Source of the DNA: Paraspadella gotoi | Lineage: Eukaryota; Chaetognatha | Assembly: GCA_051294375.1 (NCBI GenBank) | Contig: CM119265.1 | Location: 12,826,124 to 12,890,123, forward strand | Direction: 5' to 3' | DNA: 64,000 nt | Shown here: positions 38,144-51,241 of the stretch, piece by piece | Position numbering within the stretch: the stretch's first letter is position 1 | How the letters are laid out: each line of letters begins with the position of its first letter | The notes under the pieces: generated by a model | Seen by the model: the letters and a program-made list of their open reading frames with translations, nothing else | Database searches by the model: none | Told to the model about the DNA's origin: nothing | Position numbers and translations under genes: made by a program

Positions 38144-41100
38144 ATGGGCGTGGCCAAAGACGACGACGCGACGACTGGCCACGACATCGCGGAGACTAAC
38201 GTGAAATTCACGACGAAACAACGAGAGAAGATCGAAATTGACGTCAGCTGGACCATTGGAGAATTTTCTAGCCGAATTAGAAATCGGGAAACGGTTTCCT
38301 ACGAGAAGGTGAGTTTTTAAAAAAAGTAACGAGAATAAAATGCAAGACCCATTTTGGAAAATAACGTAACCGAAAATGTCAAGTCGCTGTGATGCGATAG
38401 TATCGCGATAGTATTGCGATACGGATAAGTGGCAAGTAATCTTTGTAGGAGTTGGATCTGGACCGGTTCTCCGAATCGCCAGTCGCCTACGATTCTTGCC
38501 TCATCTTCGCCGATCATCGTCCGCGACTCATTCTCACGGCGACCTTTGACGCCGCCGGACTTAACATCGCGCCCGGAGTCATCGACGTCGACGATGACGT
38601 CCGCGTCGGCGTCGATGTCTTCGTCCAAAGCGACTCCGGTCAGAGGATGAAGATGATCGACGAAAGAGTCGCCTACGAAGAATTGTTGAGCCCGAGGTCT
38701 TTTGATTCGAAGTTTGTAGAGAAACTTACTACGTAAACTCGTAAATACATTTTAAATTAAAAAAAAAAACTTTGAATAACTGTACGAATAAAATCATTAA
38801 TGCCTAAACTTTTTATCAAAAACTTAGACAAATGTCTTAACATTTTTGTAGTGTTTTATTGGTAGGCAGGTTCTCAAGTACTCAGGAATAATATTAAAAA
38901 TACAACTCCTTAGTAATTCCGTTCCCTCCGCCTGGGTCAACAAAGATTCGCTCTTCCTCCGTTGCTTAGCGACGCTTACGTTCGAATCGAGCGAATGCTG
39001 GGCGCTTTTGGATCGCGGGGCTTACCGACTGGACGACGCAGGATTTGACCTCAAGAGCCGAAAGAAGAACAGGATTGAGTGCATGAAGTAAAACTACTAA
39101 TTAAATCTAAACGATCTTGAGGTCGAGAATCGGGCTTGCTGATAAGCCTAATAATTTATGCCATTCTCTACCCCGCAGCATCTTGTCCAACGTTTTGAGC
39201 GCTGTCCCTACCGACGTCGTCCTGCGCGTCGAGGGCAAGAAGGTCTCAGCCCACAAGACGGTCCTGGCGGAGCATTCGGGCGTCATCGCCGCGATGGTTC
39301 GCGCCAACTCGAAATTTTCTGAGATCGAGATCGAAGACGTTTCCCTGGCGGCGGTGAAGGAATTCAAGGTGTGGGAGAAACACAAGGGTGATTTCGAATT
39401 GCTAAATCTTATTGAAATTCCATCCTATTTCCAGGTGTTCTGCTACACCGGGGAAGTGCCCAACGTCTCAACCCTCAGCGAAGAGCTTCTGTTATTCTGC
39501 GACAGCTACGCCATCGAGACGCTGGCCCGCCTCCTCGACGGCTTCATGGCACGGCGGTTGACGGTAGGCGGGGCCGTCCGCTCTCTGCTTTTGGCCGATT
39601 GCCACAAGAGGGAGGACTTGCGCGCTCGCTGCCTTACCTTCATCGTCAAGAATCACGACGGGGTTTTCGCGACGGAGGCGTGGCAAAAGATGAGAGAGTT
39701 TTCGCGCGAGTTGTACGACGAAGTGACAGAGAAGGTGGCGGAGGCGGGGGCCCAAGGTAACGGCGACGCCGACTCCGAGGGAATATGCGCCCACGATGCC
39801 GAGGAGAACGCGACTAACAATTCCAGCGAAGTCGACGCAGAGGGCGTCATGAGCGACGGCCGGTCGAACGCCGACGCCGGATTCGCTGCCACGTCGATGC
39901 CGTTGCCCAACTTCGGTTCAATCGCAGGGTTCCCAAACCAACAGGGTATGCCCGCGGGAAACCCATTCGGTTTCGGTGGACAGGAATTTTTCGCCAACAA
40001 TCCTCAAACGATGGGATTTTCAAGCGGAATGCCGACTATGCCAGTAATGCCCGGCATGCCCGGCATGCCGTTAATGGCTGACTTTAATCGGTGGATGCAG
40101 CCATCCATGCCGATGACGCCCATGCACCCTCAATATCCGTACATGCAGACAAATCAACAAATTGGACCGTATCAACTTAATTCTGGAAGACAAGTGCCAA
40201 ATATGAGCGGCCTGGCCGGCCAGCATGGGATGCATAACCAGACTGGTGTCCCTGGACAACCGCTCAACCCTTCAAATCCTCTTCGACCCGATGGACGACA
40301 ACCCCCGCTTGGCCAAATGCCGCCAACACCAGCGGCCAGCGGCCCGCCCAAAATCAACGCGACAGCTCAGAATCAAGTTCCGATGATGGAAGGGCAATCC
40401 CCGTTCACGGATCCGCGGATTAACCAAATAATCGCCTCGTTGCCTCCCATCCCCACGGTCGAACCAGGGACCTTCGTGCAAAATCAAAACCTGAATCCCA
40501 GTTTGGACTCGATCGCCAAGATCATCTCGGACCACGACAAGTTCATGCGCTCGTTGATTCCCGAGGAAAGTAGCGAAGAGAAAAAACCGGCGGAAGGGCG
40601 GGCGCCGGTCGCTGACTCTGCTACGCCGAAAAAGGAGCCAGCAAAAACCATGAGCGAGCGAAAAATTGAAAGAATCGCAACGATGCCATCGCAAGATGAC
40701 AAACCGAATGCCCCACAAAAAGTCGTTAAGGTCGAAAAAATAACCAGTTTAGAAATAAAAAATAGTGACGTAACAATTGAGGCTGTCAAAGCGGATGATG
40801 ATATTAATTCGAAAAAGGAGAAGAGTACGCAAAAAAGTCCCGAGTTAATCGAGCAGAAAGTCGAAAAGACAAGCGCCGAAGAAAAGAGAAAGGAAAAAGA
40901 TGAAACGAAAACAAGTAGCAACATCTCCATGGAAAGGGGAGAAGTGTCAAAGACTCTCGAACGGCGAATTCACACTGAAAAAGAGAAGATTAACCATCGA
41001 GCAATCAAAAGCGAACGGGAACAGGACGAAAAAAAAACCGATGCTTTCGTAGAAAGAGACGAACAAGAGGATGAGAATGATACGGAGTGGTACCGAAAAC

Positions 41101-41153
41101 GACTGAAGCAAAAAAAGGAATTAAGGAAGCTTACGGAAAAAAATGAATCTTAA
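38144..41153 (+). CDS. MATH-BTB (speckle-type POZ-like) protein, 831 residues, five exons
   Basis: Coding exons are 38144-38308, 38449-38696, 38914-39087, 39179-39368 and 39435-41153; all junctions are GT..AG and the phases agree. Residues about 30-190 form a divergent MATH domain with the typical start VSWTIGEFS. Residues about 203-310 are a BTB/POZ fold (DVVLRVEGKKVSAHKTVLAEHS, then FCYTGEVPN), followed by a BACK-like helical part to about 390. In this family MATH binds substrates and BTB dimerises and recruits cullin-3, so a ubiquitin-ligase adaptor is the likely role. Unlike human SPOP (374 residues), a long tail follows: Met/Pro/Gln/Asn-rich (about 400-560), then Lys/Glu-rich to the end. 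The ATG at 38144 was chosen as the nearest to the MATH domain, but the frame is open upstream. A candidate AATAAA lies at 41540-41545. Confidence 0.88.
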
Positions 41154-41159
41154 AAAAGC

Positions 41160-42590
41160 CTTTGTAAATGCTTTTAGAACGAAGTTTTCTTGAAGAAAAT
41201 TTGCTACAGTTGTCTGAACAATGAACTTATAAATAATTGAACCTAATTGTCAAAAAAGTTTGTTTTTTTAATTATTTGTATCAGATATTTAAACTTCAAA
41301 GTAATGATTAGAAAAAACAATGATTGTAACCAATACGCCATAAGTCTGAGTAAAACAAAAACAAATGTTTCAACTCCTCGCCTAAAGGGCAGTACAGTTC
41401 GTAGCTTATCTGACACTCTTTAATCTGGACAAAATTAACACCGAAGTATAATTAAATTACGATATTCTTGTAGTTTATTTGTTTATCTTTTATGGACGAA
41501 TGAAACATGCTATATTTATTTAATATAATAATATAATTTAATAAACTTGAAGCTTTACATTAATAATACTGCCAGACTACCAGACTTCCTTTACTTTTAC
41601 CATAACCCTCACTTATCTACAAAAAATGAAAATTAGTAAAAAGGCAGTAAGAAGCAGACTCGTGGTGGCGAAAATCTAGGACAAAATATTGTATTACTTG
41701 ATACACTAAATGATGGCTGAAAAAAGATCTTACTCTCTGATCCTTTATTTTATCATTTTGAATTTAGAAAATATAAGTTTTAAATAAATCAATTTGAAAA
41801 CTAAAATGACAATTTTTTTCCCTACTTTTTTAAGATTTGACTTTCTTTTTTTACTGTATTCCTCCTGTATTGAGGCAAAGAATAAGGAAGACATTTTGAG
41901 TTAAGTCATGTTATTGCAATCATATATGTATATTTTTAAACAGTTCGGACTATAATTTTTGTACCATAAACATTTTTATTTCTTAAAAAAATAGGAAAAA
42001 AACAACTTGGAAGAAAAGATTTTGAGCATTGAGAATTTTAGATCTGGAAATAGAGAACAAATTTTGAATTTTCAAAAAAATGAGTTTCGAGCTATTGGAT
42101 TTTGATACAATCTGATTTTTTTTGGTTTATATCTTGTATTTTAGAGTAGAAATAAAATTTTCAATTAGCATAGGTGTTCATTTTTTTATTTTTAAAAAAA
42201 GAATTAATATTTTTTTATTTAAGTTAACATTTATACTTTTATGAATAAAACAAAGCTCACATGAATGTGTAAAGATAGAGGAGATGAATTGGAATGGTAA
42301 AAGTATAAAAATTAAGGAACTTGGAGAAAAGGTAAAAGAGAGATCAAAAAGGAAAACGAAAAATAGATTGAGAGAGAGAAAGATAAAAAAATTAAGAAGG
42401 ATAGTGAGTTTTTTCTCACTCACTATCCCTCTTTATTTTAATAATAATTTAATAATTTAATTTAATTTAATTTAATTTTAATAAAGAGTCATTGTTGTTA
42501 TTATGTTTATACTTATTATTATTGTTATTGTTATTATTAAAATGAAAAAAGAAATAGTTAAAAATTTTTTTTTTATTTAAATTAATTTTT
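41160..42590. other. AT-rich intergenic sequence
   Basis: No gene seen. A short hairpin at 42399-42428 has an 11-bp stem (GGATAGTGAGT) with a T-rich loop, and TTTAA repeats follow (42445-42480). Confidence 0.5.
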
Positions 42591-42599
42591 ACCAGAATG

Positions 42600-42735
42600 A
42601 TTTTGTCCAAACTTAAGATTAAGCTCAATCATCCTCTTTTCTGGCCACACACAAAATTTCAGATCAATCTATCAATTTACTCAAGTGTAATGATAGGTTA
42701 AAGTTACAGATGGATGGACAAACAAATAAATGTAT
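42600..42735 (-). mobile_element. Interspersed repeat, copy 1 (GTCC-edge family)
   Basis: Read on the minus strand this segment resembles 52550-52690. Both have a TGTCCATCC or GTCCGTCC-like edge, then a TTGATAGAT..GA..TGAAATTTTGTG core, then GATTGAGCT and a segment ending near TTTGGACAAA or TTTCGAACAAA. It is probably a short non-autonomous element; its class is unknown. Confidence 0.6.
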
Positions 42736-43333
42736 GGAAAGAGGGAAGGATTCAATTTTTTTAGATATTTTTTATAAATCAGTATTCTAAGATGAACCAA
42801 GTAATTTACCAACAAGATATGAGGGGTGGACAGATAAATGAATAAAATGGTTTATAGAATTGGACTATTAAATAAAAAAAAATATTTTATAACATATTCA
42901 GAGATAACGATTTCAATCACCGATTTTTTTTTATGGCTGCATACACTACGCCACGCTAACTTTCATCGAGTCATACTTCTTTTTTTTTTAAACTTAAATT
43001 ACAAGCAATAAGCTTAATAGCTAATTTAATTATCATGAAAGATGAATTGAATATAAATCTAGGACTTTTGTTTTCTTAGCCTTCACTCCTTAAACTATAA
43101 ACGACATCTATCAACAACAATTTTGATGTTTAAAAACAAATGAAAAAATCGAAGAAAGAACGTTTTAACTACGACCCATATTATTATAAGATAAAAGTAT
43201 TTAGTAAAACCAATTTGAAAATTATTTAATTATTCAAAAATATATCTTGCTCTTTACCGAATATATTATATGATGGATTAATATACCATACCTCTTACAA
43301 GATAATAACATTTCAGAACTTTGAAAGCATTTA
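42736..43333. other. AT-rich intergenic sequence
   Basis: No feature that I can support. Confidence 0.4.
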
Positions 43334-43369
43334 ACAGAATAGTTTATTAACACCCAGAGCACCTGGCTT
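43334..43369 (-). repeat. 36-bp motif, copy 1
   Basis: On the minus strand these 36 bases match 58746-58781 at about 29 positions. The core is AAGCCAGG..CTCTGGG.GT.AATAAAC, in which CCAGG and CTGG can pair as a small hairpin. It overlaps the 3' end of an open frame (43606-43331) that lacks an ATG start and is not supported as a gene. Confidence 0.6.
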
Positions 43370-44057
43370 AAACGAATAAAGTGTTATAATATTTTTATGA
43401 ACTGTAAAAAATGCGTTGAATTTTGTATAAATATCTTCATATGATATAAGATTTTTGTGAGACGTATGTGATCTCTCGTTCTCTGCGACTGTGCCTGGAG
43501 CGAATCCCGAATCCCATCGCCCGTTAGAGCTGCTATACGCCATACCCATAAGCATAAAACATATTGTCATCAAAGGAAGTCTATGAGCGCCTGCGGCCTT
43601 CTTCAATAGTTTTTAAGATAATGAGCAGATTTGAATCCCAAAAAACACTTTTCAGCTTTTAGTGTTTCGACTTTTTTCTTTTCCCATCAACCAATTTCTA
43701 AGATCTTGGTCCTATCCTGATATCAGTTTATCTTAAATTAAATTCATCGTGATTTCATTTCGGGACTTCTGAAGTCAACGACCTGTGGCGAAATGAACAA
43801 ATGCCGTTGACGTCATTCGCAAATCCAATTTTTACCGGGATTACTGGATAATTATTCACTTTGCAACTGAAGGCAATGACCCCCCAAAATATTTTCAAAA
43901 CTGATCCAATAACGATTTGAACGACAAAAAACTTTTTCACTTTTCCAAAAGCGAGTTCAAGAGCACAGCGTATTTCAAGAATACATTTAAATGTCCCGTT
44001 TGGAAATTATTTAAATTAAAATTGTAATGTAATCCTTTCTGTTTTGTTGTGTTTTTA

Positions 44058-44134
44058 TTAGAGGCAAAATTTGAGTTAGTTCAACAACGATACAAATAAA
44101 TCTTTGTTGAACTAACTAAAATTTTGCCTCTAAA
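44058..44134. mobile_element. 76-bp hairpin with flanking direct repeats, MITE-like
   Basis: Two arms of about 30 bp (AGAGGCAAAATTTGAGTTAG and its near-perfect reverse complement) enclose a loop of about 15 bp. Similar AAATTAAAATTG sequences flank both sides (44013 and 44132). The right flank (AAATTGCAAAATTACTTG) recurs at about 47708 and 47770. This looks like a palindromic non-autonomous element, but the ends are not defined. Confidence 0.55.
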
Positions 44135-44639
44135 TTAAAATTGCAAAATTACTTGTTTCACTGTTTAATCTTAATAGATTTTATAATATAAATATTTTAA
44201 GTCTTATATATTGACCGACGTCATTTGTTAATTTCCTGGTAAATGACAAGTAAAGTCTAATTTCACCAATAGTAAACGATGATATTTTTTTAAAGCTTCA
44301 TAGGCATATTATAACTAATATTTATCGTGATATTTACAAAGATCCTCGTCATACACCTTTCGGATTCGGGTTATTTTTGTCAAAAATTATGAAGTTTCCA
44401 TATCGTGTTATATTATAAAACACAATTGCAAAATATTCCACAGTCGAACTTTTAAATGAATGACGCCATTTTCAATTCTAGTCAGTTGTTTTATGAGAAA
44501 TACTTAGCTTTTATTTCTGATGATGGTGTGTATAAGTCACATCTGTCGTCGTGATATGAATTGAAAGAGGTTGATGATGAATGATGGAGAGAAGGTAAGG
44601 GGGAGGGAGGGAGAAAGATCTCGCGCGATTCGTTCAACC

Positions 44640-46475
<1,836 letters not shown>

Positions 46476-46586
46476 TTTATTTTTAGACTGATACGAAAGG
46501 GCAATATACGAAACACGATGTTATGCGACCTTTCAGGTTTTTAAAATACGCAAGTACTACACGTTTTGAAACAGGATCCGATCTAT

Positions 46587-49500
46587 TTACGTTGCCGAAA
46601 TTTTTTTAAATTTTTCAGAGTTTTTTGAAGAGAGTTTTTCATTTGGAAGTTTTCCTTTCCAATCGAACATTTTGTCGTTTTTAAAGCCCCTTTTCTCCTA
46701 AATTAGTAGATGGTATTTATCATTAATTCTAGTACATCTTTGTTTTCTAAAATAAGAATAATATTGAATTCATAAAACCACATCCACATAAACCTGTCAC
46801 ATTAATAGATATTAATTAGATATTAGATAAAAACGCCTCTTCACTTACCATAAGATCTTTAAAAGGTTTTCGCAGCTTCTCGTAATTGGGAGATTCGGCG
46901 AAGTTTAATTCTTTCACGGTCTCAAAAAAAAACAACAGAAAATAGAAAAAATGGCCAAAAAAATAGTACCTTCAATTTGAACGTAAAGTTTGTACACGGC
47001 CATCAAGTCTCAAAATACTTATAGTATTTATATTTATTTATTTGTATTTATATTTTCATATTACCTTTAGATAATTGGCGAACTCGTCAGGCATCCCTTT
47101 GCACAGTTTTTCCAGCGATGTAGAATCTTTCAAATTTCCGACCTGGATTCGTTGGACAATTGAGTTATATTTATATATTTTTCGGTATTAAAAATTGAAA
47201 GAGAGAGTAGTAAATGACTTAAAAGATAATAATAAAAAAAACTTGATTCTATGGTGGACTAAAATCCACCAACCGTTCATCAGCGGCCATTGGTGCCGGA
47301 GGCAAGTCATTCGCCTCCCAACCCAAAGTTCGGGGTTCTAGCCCGGTGGTCGCCTAGCAGTTAAGAGGGACGGGGCGCTTAACCCGCCTGTAACTCGGTG
47401 TTACAGCCTGATCCGAAGCTCAGGGACTGCTTATATTGAATGGTTCTATCACTAACACATAATAATAATTACTGTCTCTTCAATTCTAATTGTATACTAA
47501 TAATATATACTCGCGACTATTCTAATAAAAGGAATGTTTCGTTTTGTTTTCTTGATAATACTTTGATGAATCTTTCATTTTCATTAGTTGCCTTTACTCC
47601 GCTCCAAGGAAGTTGACCTCGCATAAAGTATACGTATATATAACCTGTATAGGCATGGAGGGGTGAAAAAATAAAAATGATGAAAACCAACAAATAAATA
47701 AACGATTGAGGCACAAGATTATGATAAAATTGCAAGATTACTTGTTTTACTAAATTAGACTTTGATGAAAATTTGCAAATTACTTGTTTCACTATTTTCT
47801 ATTTTGATATTTTATGAAGGATTTAGTATTTAATCTATATTATTTAATGAAATATATATTGCTTTCTTTCTTAAAAATGTTTTATTTATCTAATAATTCA
47901 ATTGGGGAAGGGGAAGTCAGTGTTGTCTTCTGGAAATAGAGGGAGCATCTATACAACACAAGGTTAGATTACTATCTGTCCTAGTTTTCTAGTAGATATC
48001 ACACATCATTTTTGTTAGAAAGTCATTAATGAAAAATCATAATATCTAAGAGGCTGAACAGAAAGGGGTGGGAATGGATAATTTTTTGAGGGGAGACCAA
48101 AGTTATATATGATTTTTTCCCAATAGGGATAAGACTATCATGTAGAATTGTATGTTCTGATAGGGATACATACTGGGGAAAGGTCTATAGGGGCACCCTG
48201 AATATAATTTTAAAATACTTTAATGAAAATTATATTCTTTTCTTTATCCTACTTTTTAATTATTTCTTTTTTTAATATTTTTTATCTTTTATGTTTATAC
48301 AATGGGAAGGTCATCAGTTGGGAACCTATACCCTTCATTGATTTCGGATCTTTAATCCCCAAAAAAATATTTTAGAATAAAATTTTAAAATAAATGTAAA
48401 AATTTAATAAATTATATTAAGCATAGTATGTTTCCTTAATACGTTAAATTATACTTTAAACTACCTAATGATTCCAGGTCGTCTCGCCGTGACATCTCCC
48501 TCCAGTGGTGGGAATTCACGCTCATGTACCTGGGGTAGCATAAAATAGCAAAAATACTTACAAGTACTTACAATGAAGCAACAATTCTTTTTCAAATCAA
48601 AATAAACTTTGTTCTAGTACACCCAATTAAAAAAAAGCTCTGAGAGTTTTAAAGTCCGCAATTGTGCAACAAGTACCGGCAAGAGCCTCTATTTTTTTAT
48701 TTGCCGAAAAATGATAATCTGAAATTAGAGATTAAGGAAACTTGCACTAAAAATCACAGGTGGATAAGTCAATTCTTACCTTTCGTTTCCACTCTCCTGA
48801 TTATAAGAAAGAATAACCGAGTGGGAAGCACTACGTTCAGCCCTATAAAACTACTTTACTAACAAGGACGTAAAATAACCTTTTGCAAATTTAGTAAACT
48901 AATTAAAATGCCAACGGTTCGGATATGTTTGGTAAAAATTTGGAATATTAAGGTAGAGTAGACGACATTAATTATGAAAACTTTCAAATTCGCAATTCAT
49001 GCGAACATTTTACCAACTAATGTAATTTGAACTTTGTACTAGTTTTGTTAAGAATAATACTATTTACACTATGGACAAATCTTTAAATAAGACATTTTAT
49101 TCCATAAACAGCAAAGTTTATAATAAATTCGAATCGAGGGAGAGAAATAGACAGAGAGAGAAAGGAGAGAAAGAGAGCGAGCGAGCGAGCGTCTCAACGA
49201 AAAGACGAAAAGATGACTACAGTGGTTATTTGTCGTAACTTTAAACTTCTTACCTAAGGGTTCCAGACGGAGGGATTTTTTCTTGAAAAGGAATATGTTT
49301 GCTTGTCCTAGTGATAGAAATAACGCAAGTTAAGATGATTTTAGATTTTAGGTTTCAGATTCTTTACGCTACAAAGCCTCAAGTGTTGGTTGTTTTTCAA
49401 ATTTTGACAGGTCTTACATTGGATCCATGTAAGGTTTGGCCATTCCGAAATCGATCATGAAAATAACGCCCTCGGACGGAGTTCCGTCCCGACCTACGAC

Positions 49501-50592
49501 GAAGTTTTGCGGCTTCACGTCACGATAAAGAAGTCCGCGTGAATGTACGTATTCCATTCGTTGAAGAGTCTGGAGGAGTAAAATTGAACATCATTTAAAA
49601 AAATTTAAGTATGGCCATTAGCTAAATGTTACATCGTTAAAATTGCGTTACAAATTGATATCCACCTGAATAATTATCATTAAGACTGTTTTTAAGCTGA
49701 ACTTTCTTTTGCGAATATCGAAGACGTTTTCCAAATTAAGATCCAAAAGCTCCATGACGAGAGCGTTGTACATGGTCTTGTCTGTAAACAATCCGCAGCG
49801 CTATTTGCAAAAAGCTTAAAAAATCATAAGTTTCTGTTCAAAATTTAAATTTACAATTCCAGGGAACTTATTTTTCCTACATCTCAATCCACATGAAGAA
49901 AGTAAAACCCCAGAAAGCTTGGCTATGCATTAATTATATAATTATACTTTATATTGTTATAAAAAAGTCTGAGTCGGTCTATACTGCGCTTACGGTCGGC
50001 CCTCTTCGCAACAAAACCTGGAAATTCGACGGGGCCGAAGTAGTAAGCTACCGGAATTCCCAGGTCCGCTCCGAGGATCTGGTAGTTGTTCCACTCTGTC
50101 TCCAGCTGAGGATAGCGGACAGAATAACTCTCCAGTTTGACTGCCACGAACTCGTGGGTCTCCTGGTTTTTCCCCAATCGCAGCTCACCAAATGTCCCGC
50201 TGAGATAGAGAAGATTATAATTACTATAGAAGGAACAAACCAATCAGGAAATAAAGATATAAAACGTTAATGAAAACCGAAAAGTGAATATCGATATCGA
50301 TATGCCCATTGGAAGACAGACCTTCCGAATTTTTTGCCGAGTTTAAATTTAGGTCCATTTGCGGGTCCAAAATACACTTTATGCGACGTCTGAGATTCTT
50401 CCCGATTACGTGATGTTCCTGGTCCCCCCCAAACTACACCACCACCTCCACCGCCTCCTCCACCTCCACCACTATCAAAAACGATCGATTGCGACCTTGA
50501 AAAGTTAAAAAAGATGTGTAAGCATAAAACCATTAAAAGCGATAAACGTTAAGAAAAATGATATAACAAAATTTGAAAGACCTGCTACTCAT
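46587..50592 (-). CDS. Casein kinase 1, gamma-like, 376 residues, eleven exons
   Basis: Exons from 5' to 3' are 50592-50582, 50495-50322, 50199-49994, 49781-49666, 49569-49418, 48842-48780, 48529-48465, 47644-47562, 47142-47065, 46920-46849 and 46697-46587; every junction is GT..AG and the phases fit. The product has an 11-Gly run (residues 13-23), glycine loop GSGTFG (61-66), VAVK lysine 83, catalytic YRDVKPQN with Asp186, IDFG with Asp209, RYMSVN (241-246) in place of APE as is typical of CK1, [18 protein letters not shown], and an FDW near the end. These mark a Ser/Thr kinase of the casein kinase 1 family. [22 protein letters not shown] and YYFGP resemble the gamma type, but the palmitoylated Cys cluster at the gamma C-terminus is absent. 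The segment 220-240 between DFG and RYMSVN is highly divergent. A candidate AATAAA lies at 46481-46476. Confidence 0.87.
47250..47482 (+). mobile_element. tRNA-related SINE-like element, copy 1
   Basis: It lies in an intron of the kinase gene. It begins with a 24-bp hairpin-forming sequence (GGTGGACTAAAATCCACC at 47253-47270) and continues with an A-box-like stretch (about 47286-47300) and a good RNA polymerase III B-box (GGTTCTAGCCC, about 47335-47345). It is the reverse complement of 57697-57930, with about 85-90% identity by eye. The tRNA-like promoter suggests a SINE, but I do not see a poly-A tail. Confidence 0.65.
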
Positions 50593-50837
50593 TCTGATTC
50601 AAAAGCGGGCGACTTTACTAAAACCCAATTTAACAATAAGAATCCATAATAAAATATAAAAAAGAAAACCAAGCTAAATAAATGTAAATTTTGTCGTTAA
50701 ACATAAAATTTATAATAGATTTCTTTGCTAAAAATACTTATTCATTAGTAATGATTCGTAGAAGTGAAACAATTTGCACACTCTCAACACATTCGAAAAA
50801 ACTCAACATGCAGAATTCCACTCGATACATGTTTAAA

Positions 50838-50839
50838 AA

Positions 50840-50891
<52 letters not shown>

Positions 50892-50991
50892 AAAAAAGAA
50901 AAAAAGAAAAAAATAAAGAAAGAAAGAAAGAAATAAATCAATAATAATAAAATAAATAAATAATAATAAAAAATAAATAAATAAATACTGA

Positions 50992-51075
<84 letters not shown>

Positions 51076-51108
51076 ACGAACGAAGGAACGAACGAACGAA
51101 CGAACGAA
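50838..51108. repeat. (AAAG)n / (AAAT)n microsatellite
   Basis: Two long GAAA tetranucleotide arrays (50838-50934 and about 50990-51075) flank an AATA-rich piece. The second array grades into GAAC units (51076-51108). Confidence 0.95.
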
Positions 51109-51201
51109 CCATTTTTATCGTCGACTATTATTTCAAGGATATATGCCGGCTAAAAAAAACGGCCAATTAAAAAAAGTTGAAAACTTAATCGGATTCTCCT
51201 G

Positions 51202-51241
51202 CAGTTTTTTGTTTTACCAGGCCTGGTAAAACAAAAAACTG
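51202..51241. repeat. Perfect 40-bp palindrome
   Basis: Bases 51202-51221 (CAGTTTTTTGTTTTACCAGG) are followed with no spacer by their exact reverse complement at 51222-51241. I see no second copy in the window. Confidence 0.95.

Noticed and set aside
39117-39178. 5' end of the continuous frame before the BTB domain
   Set aside because: It starts at TTG and lies in an intron. Splicing from 39087 to 39179 joins it correctly to the MATH exons.
43331-43606. Open minus-strand frame with a hydrophobic N-terminal stretch resembling a signal peptide
   Set aside because: The first codon is TTG, not ATG. Its 3' end falls in a dispersed 36-bp repeat, and no exon partner was found.
47284-47360. Possible tRNA gene
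   Set aside because: There is a good B-box and an A-box-like part, but the cloverleaf does not close well, and the sequence is repeated as part of a longer mobile element.
50738-51112. 124-codon minus-strand frame rich in Phe/Leu/Ser
   Set aside because: It is the translation of the AAAG/AAAT tetranucleotide array.
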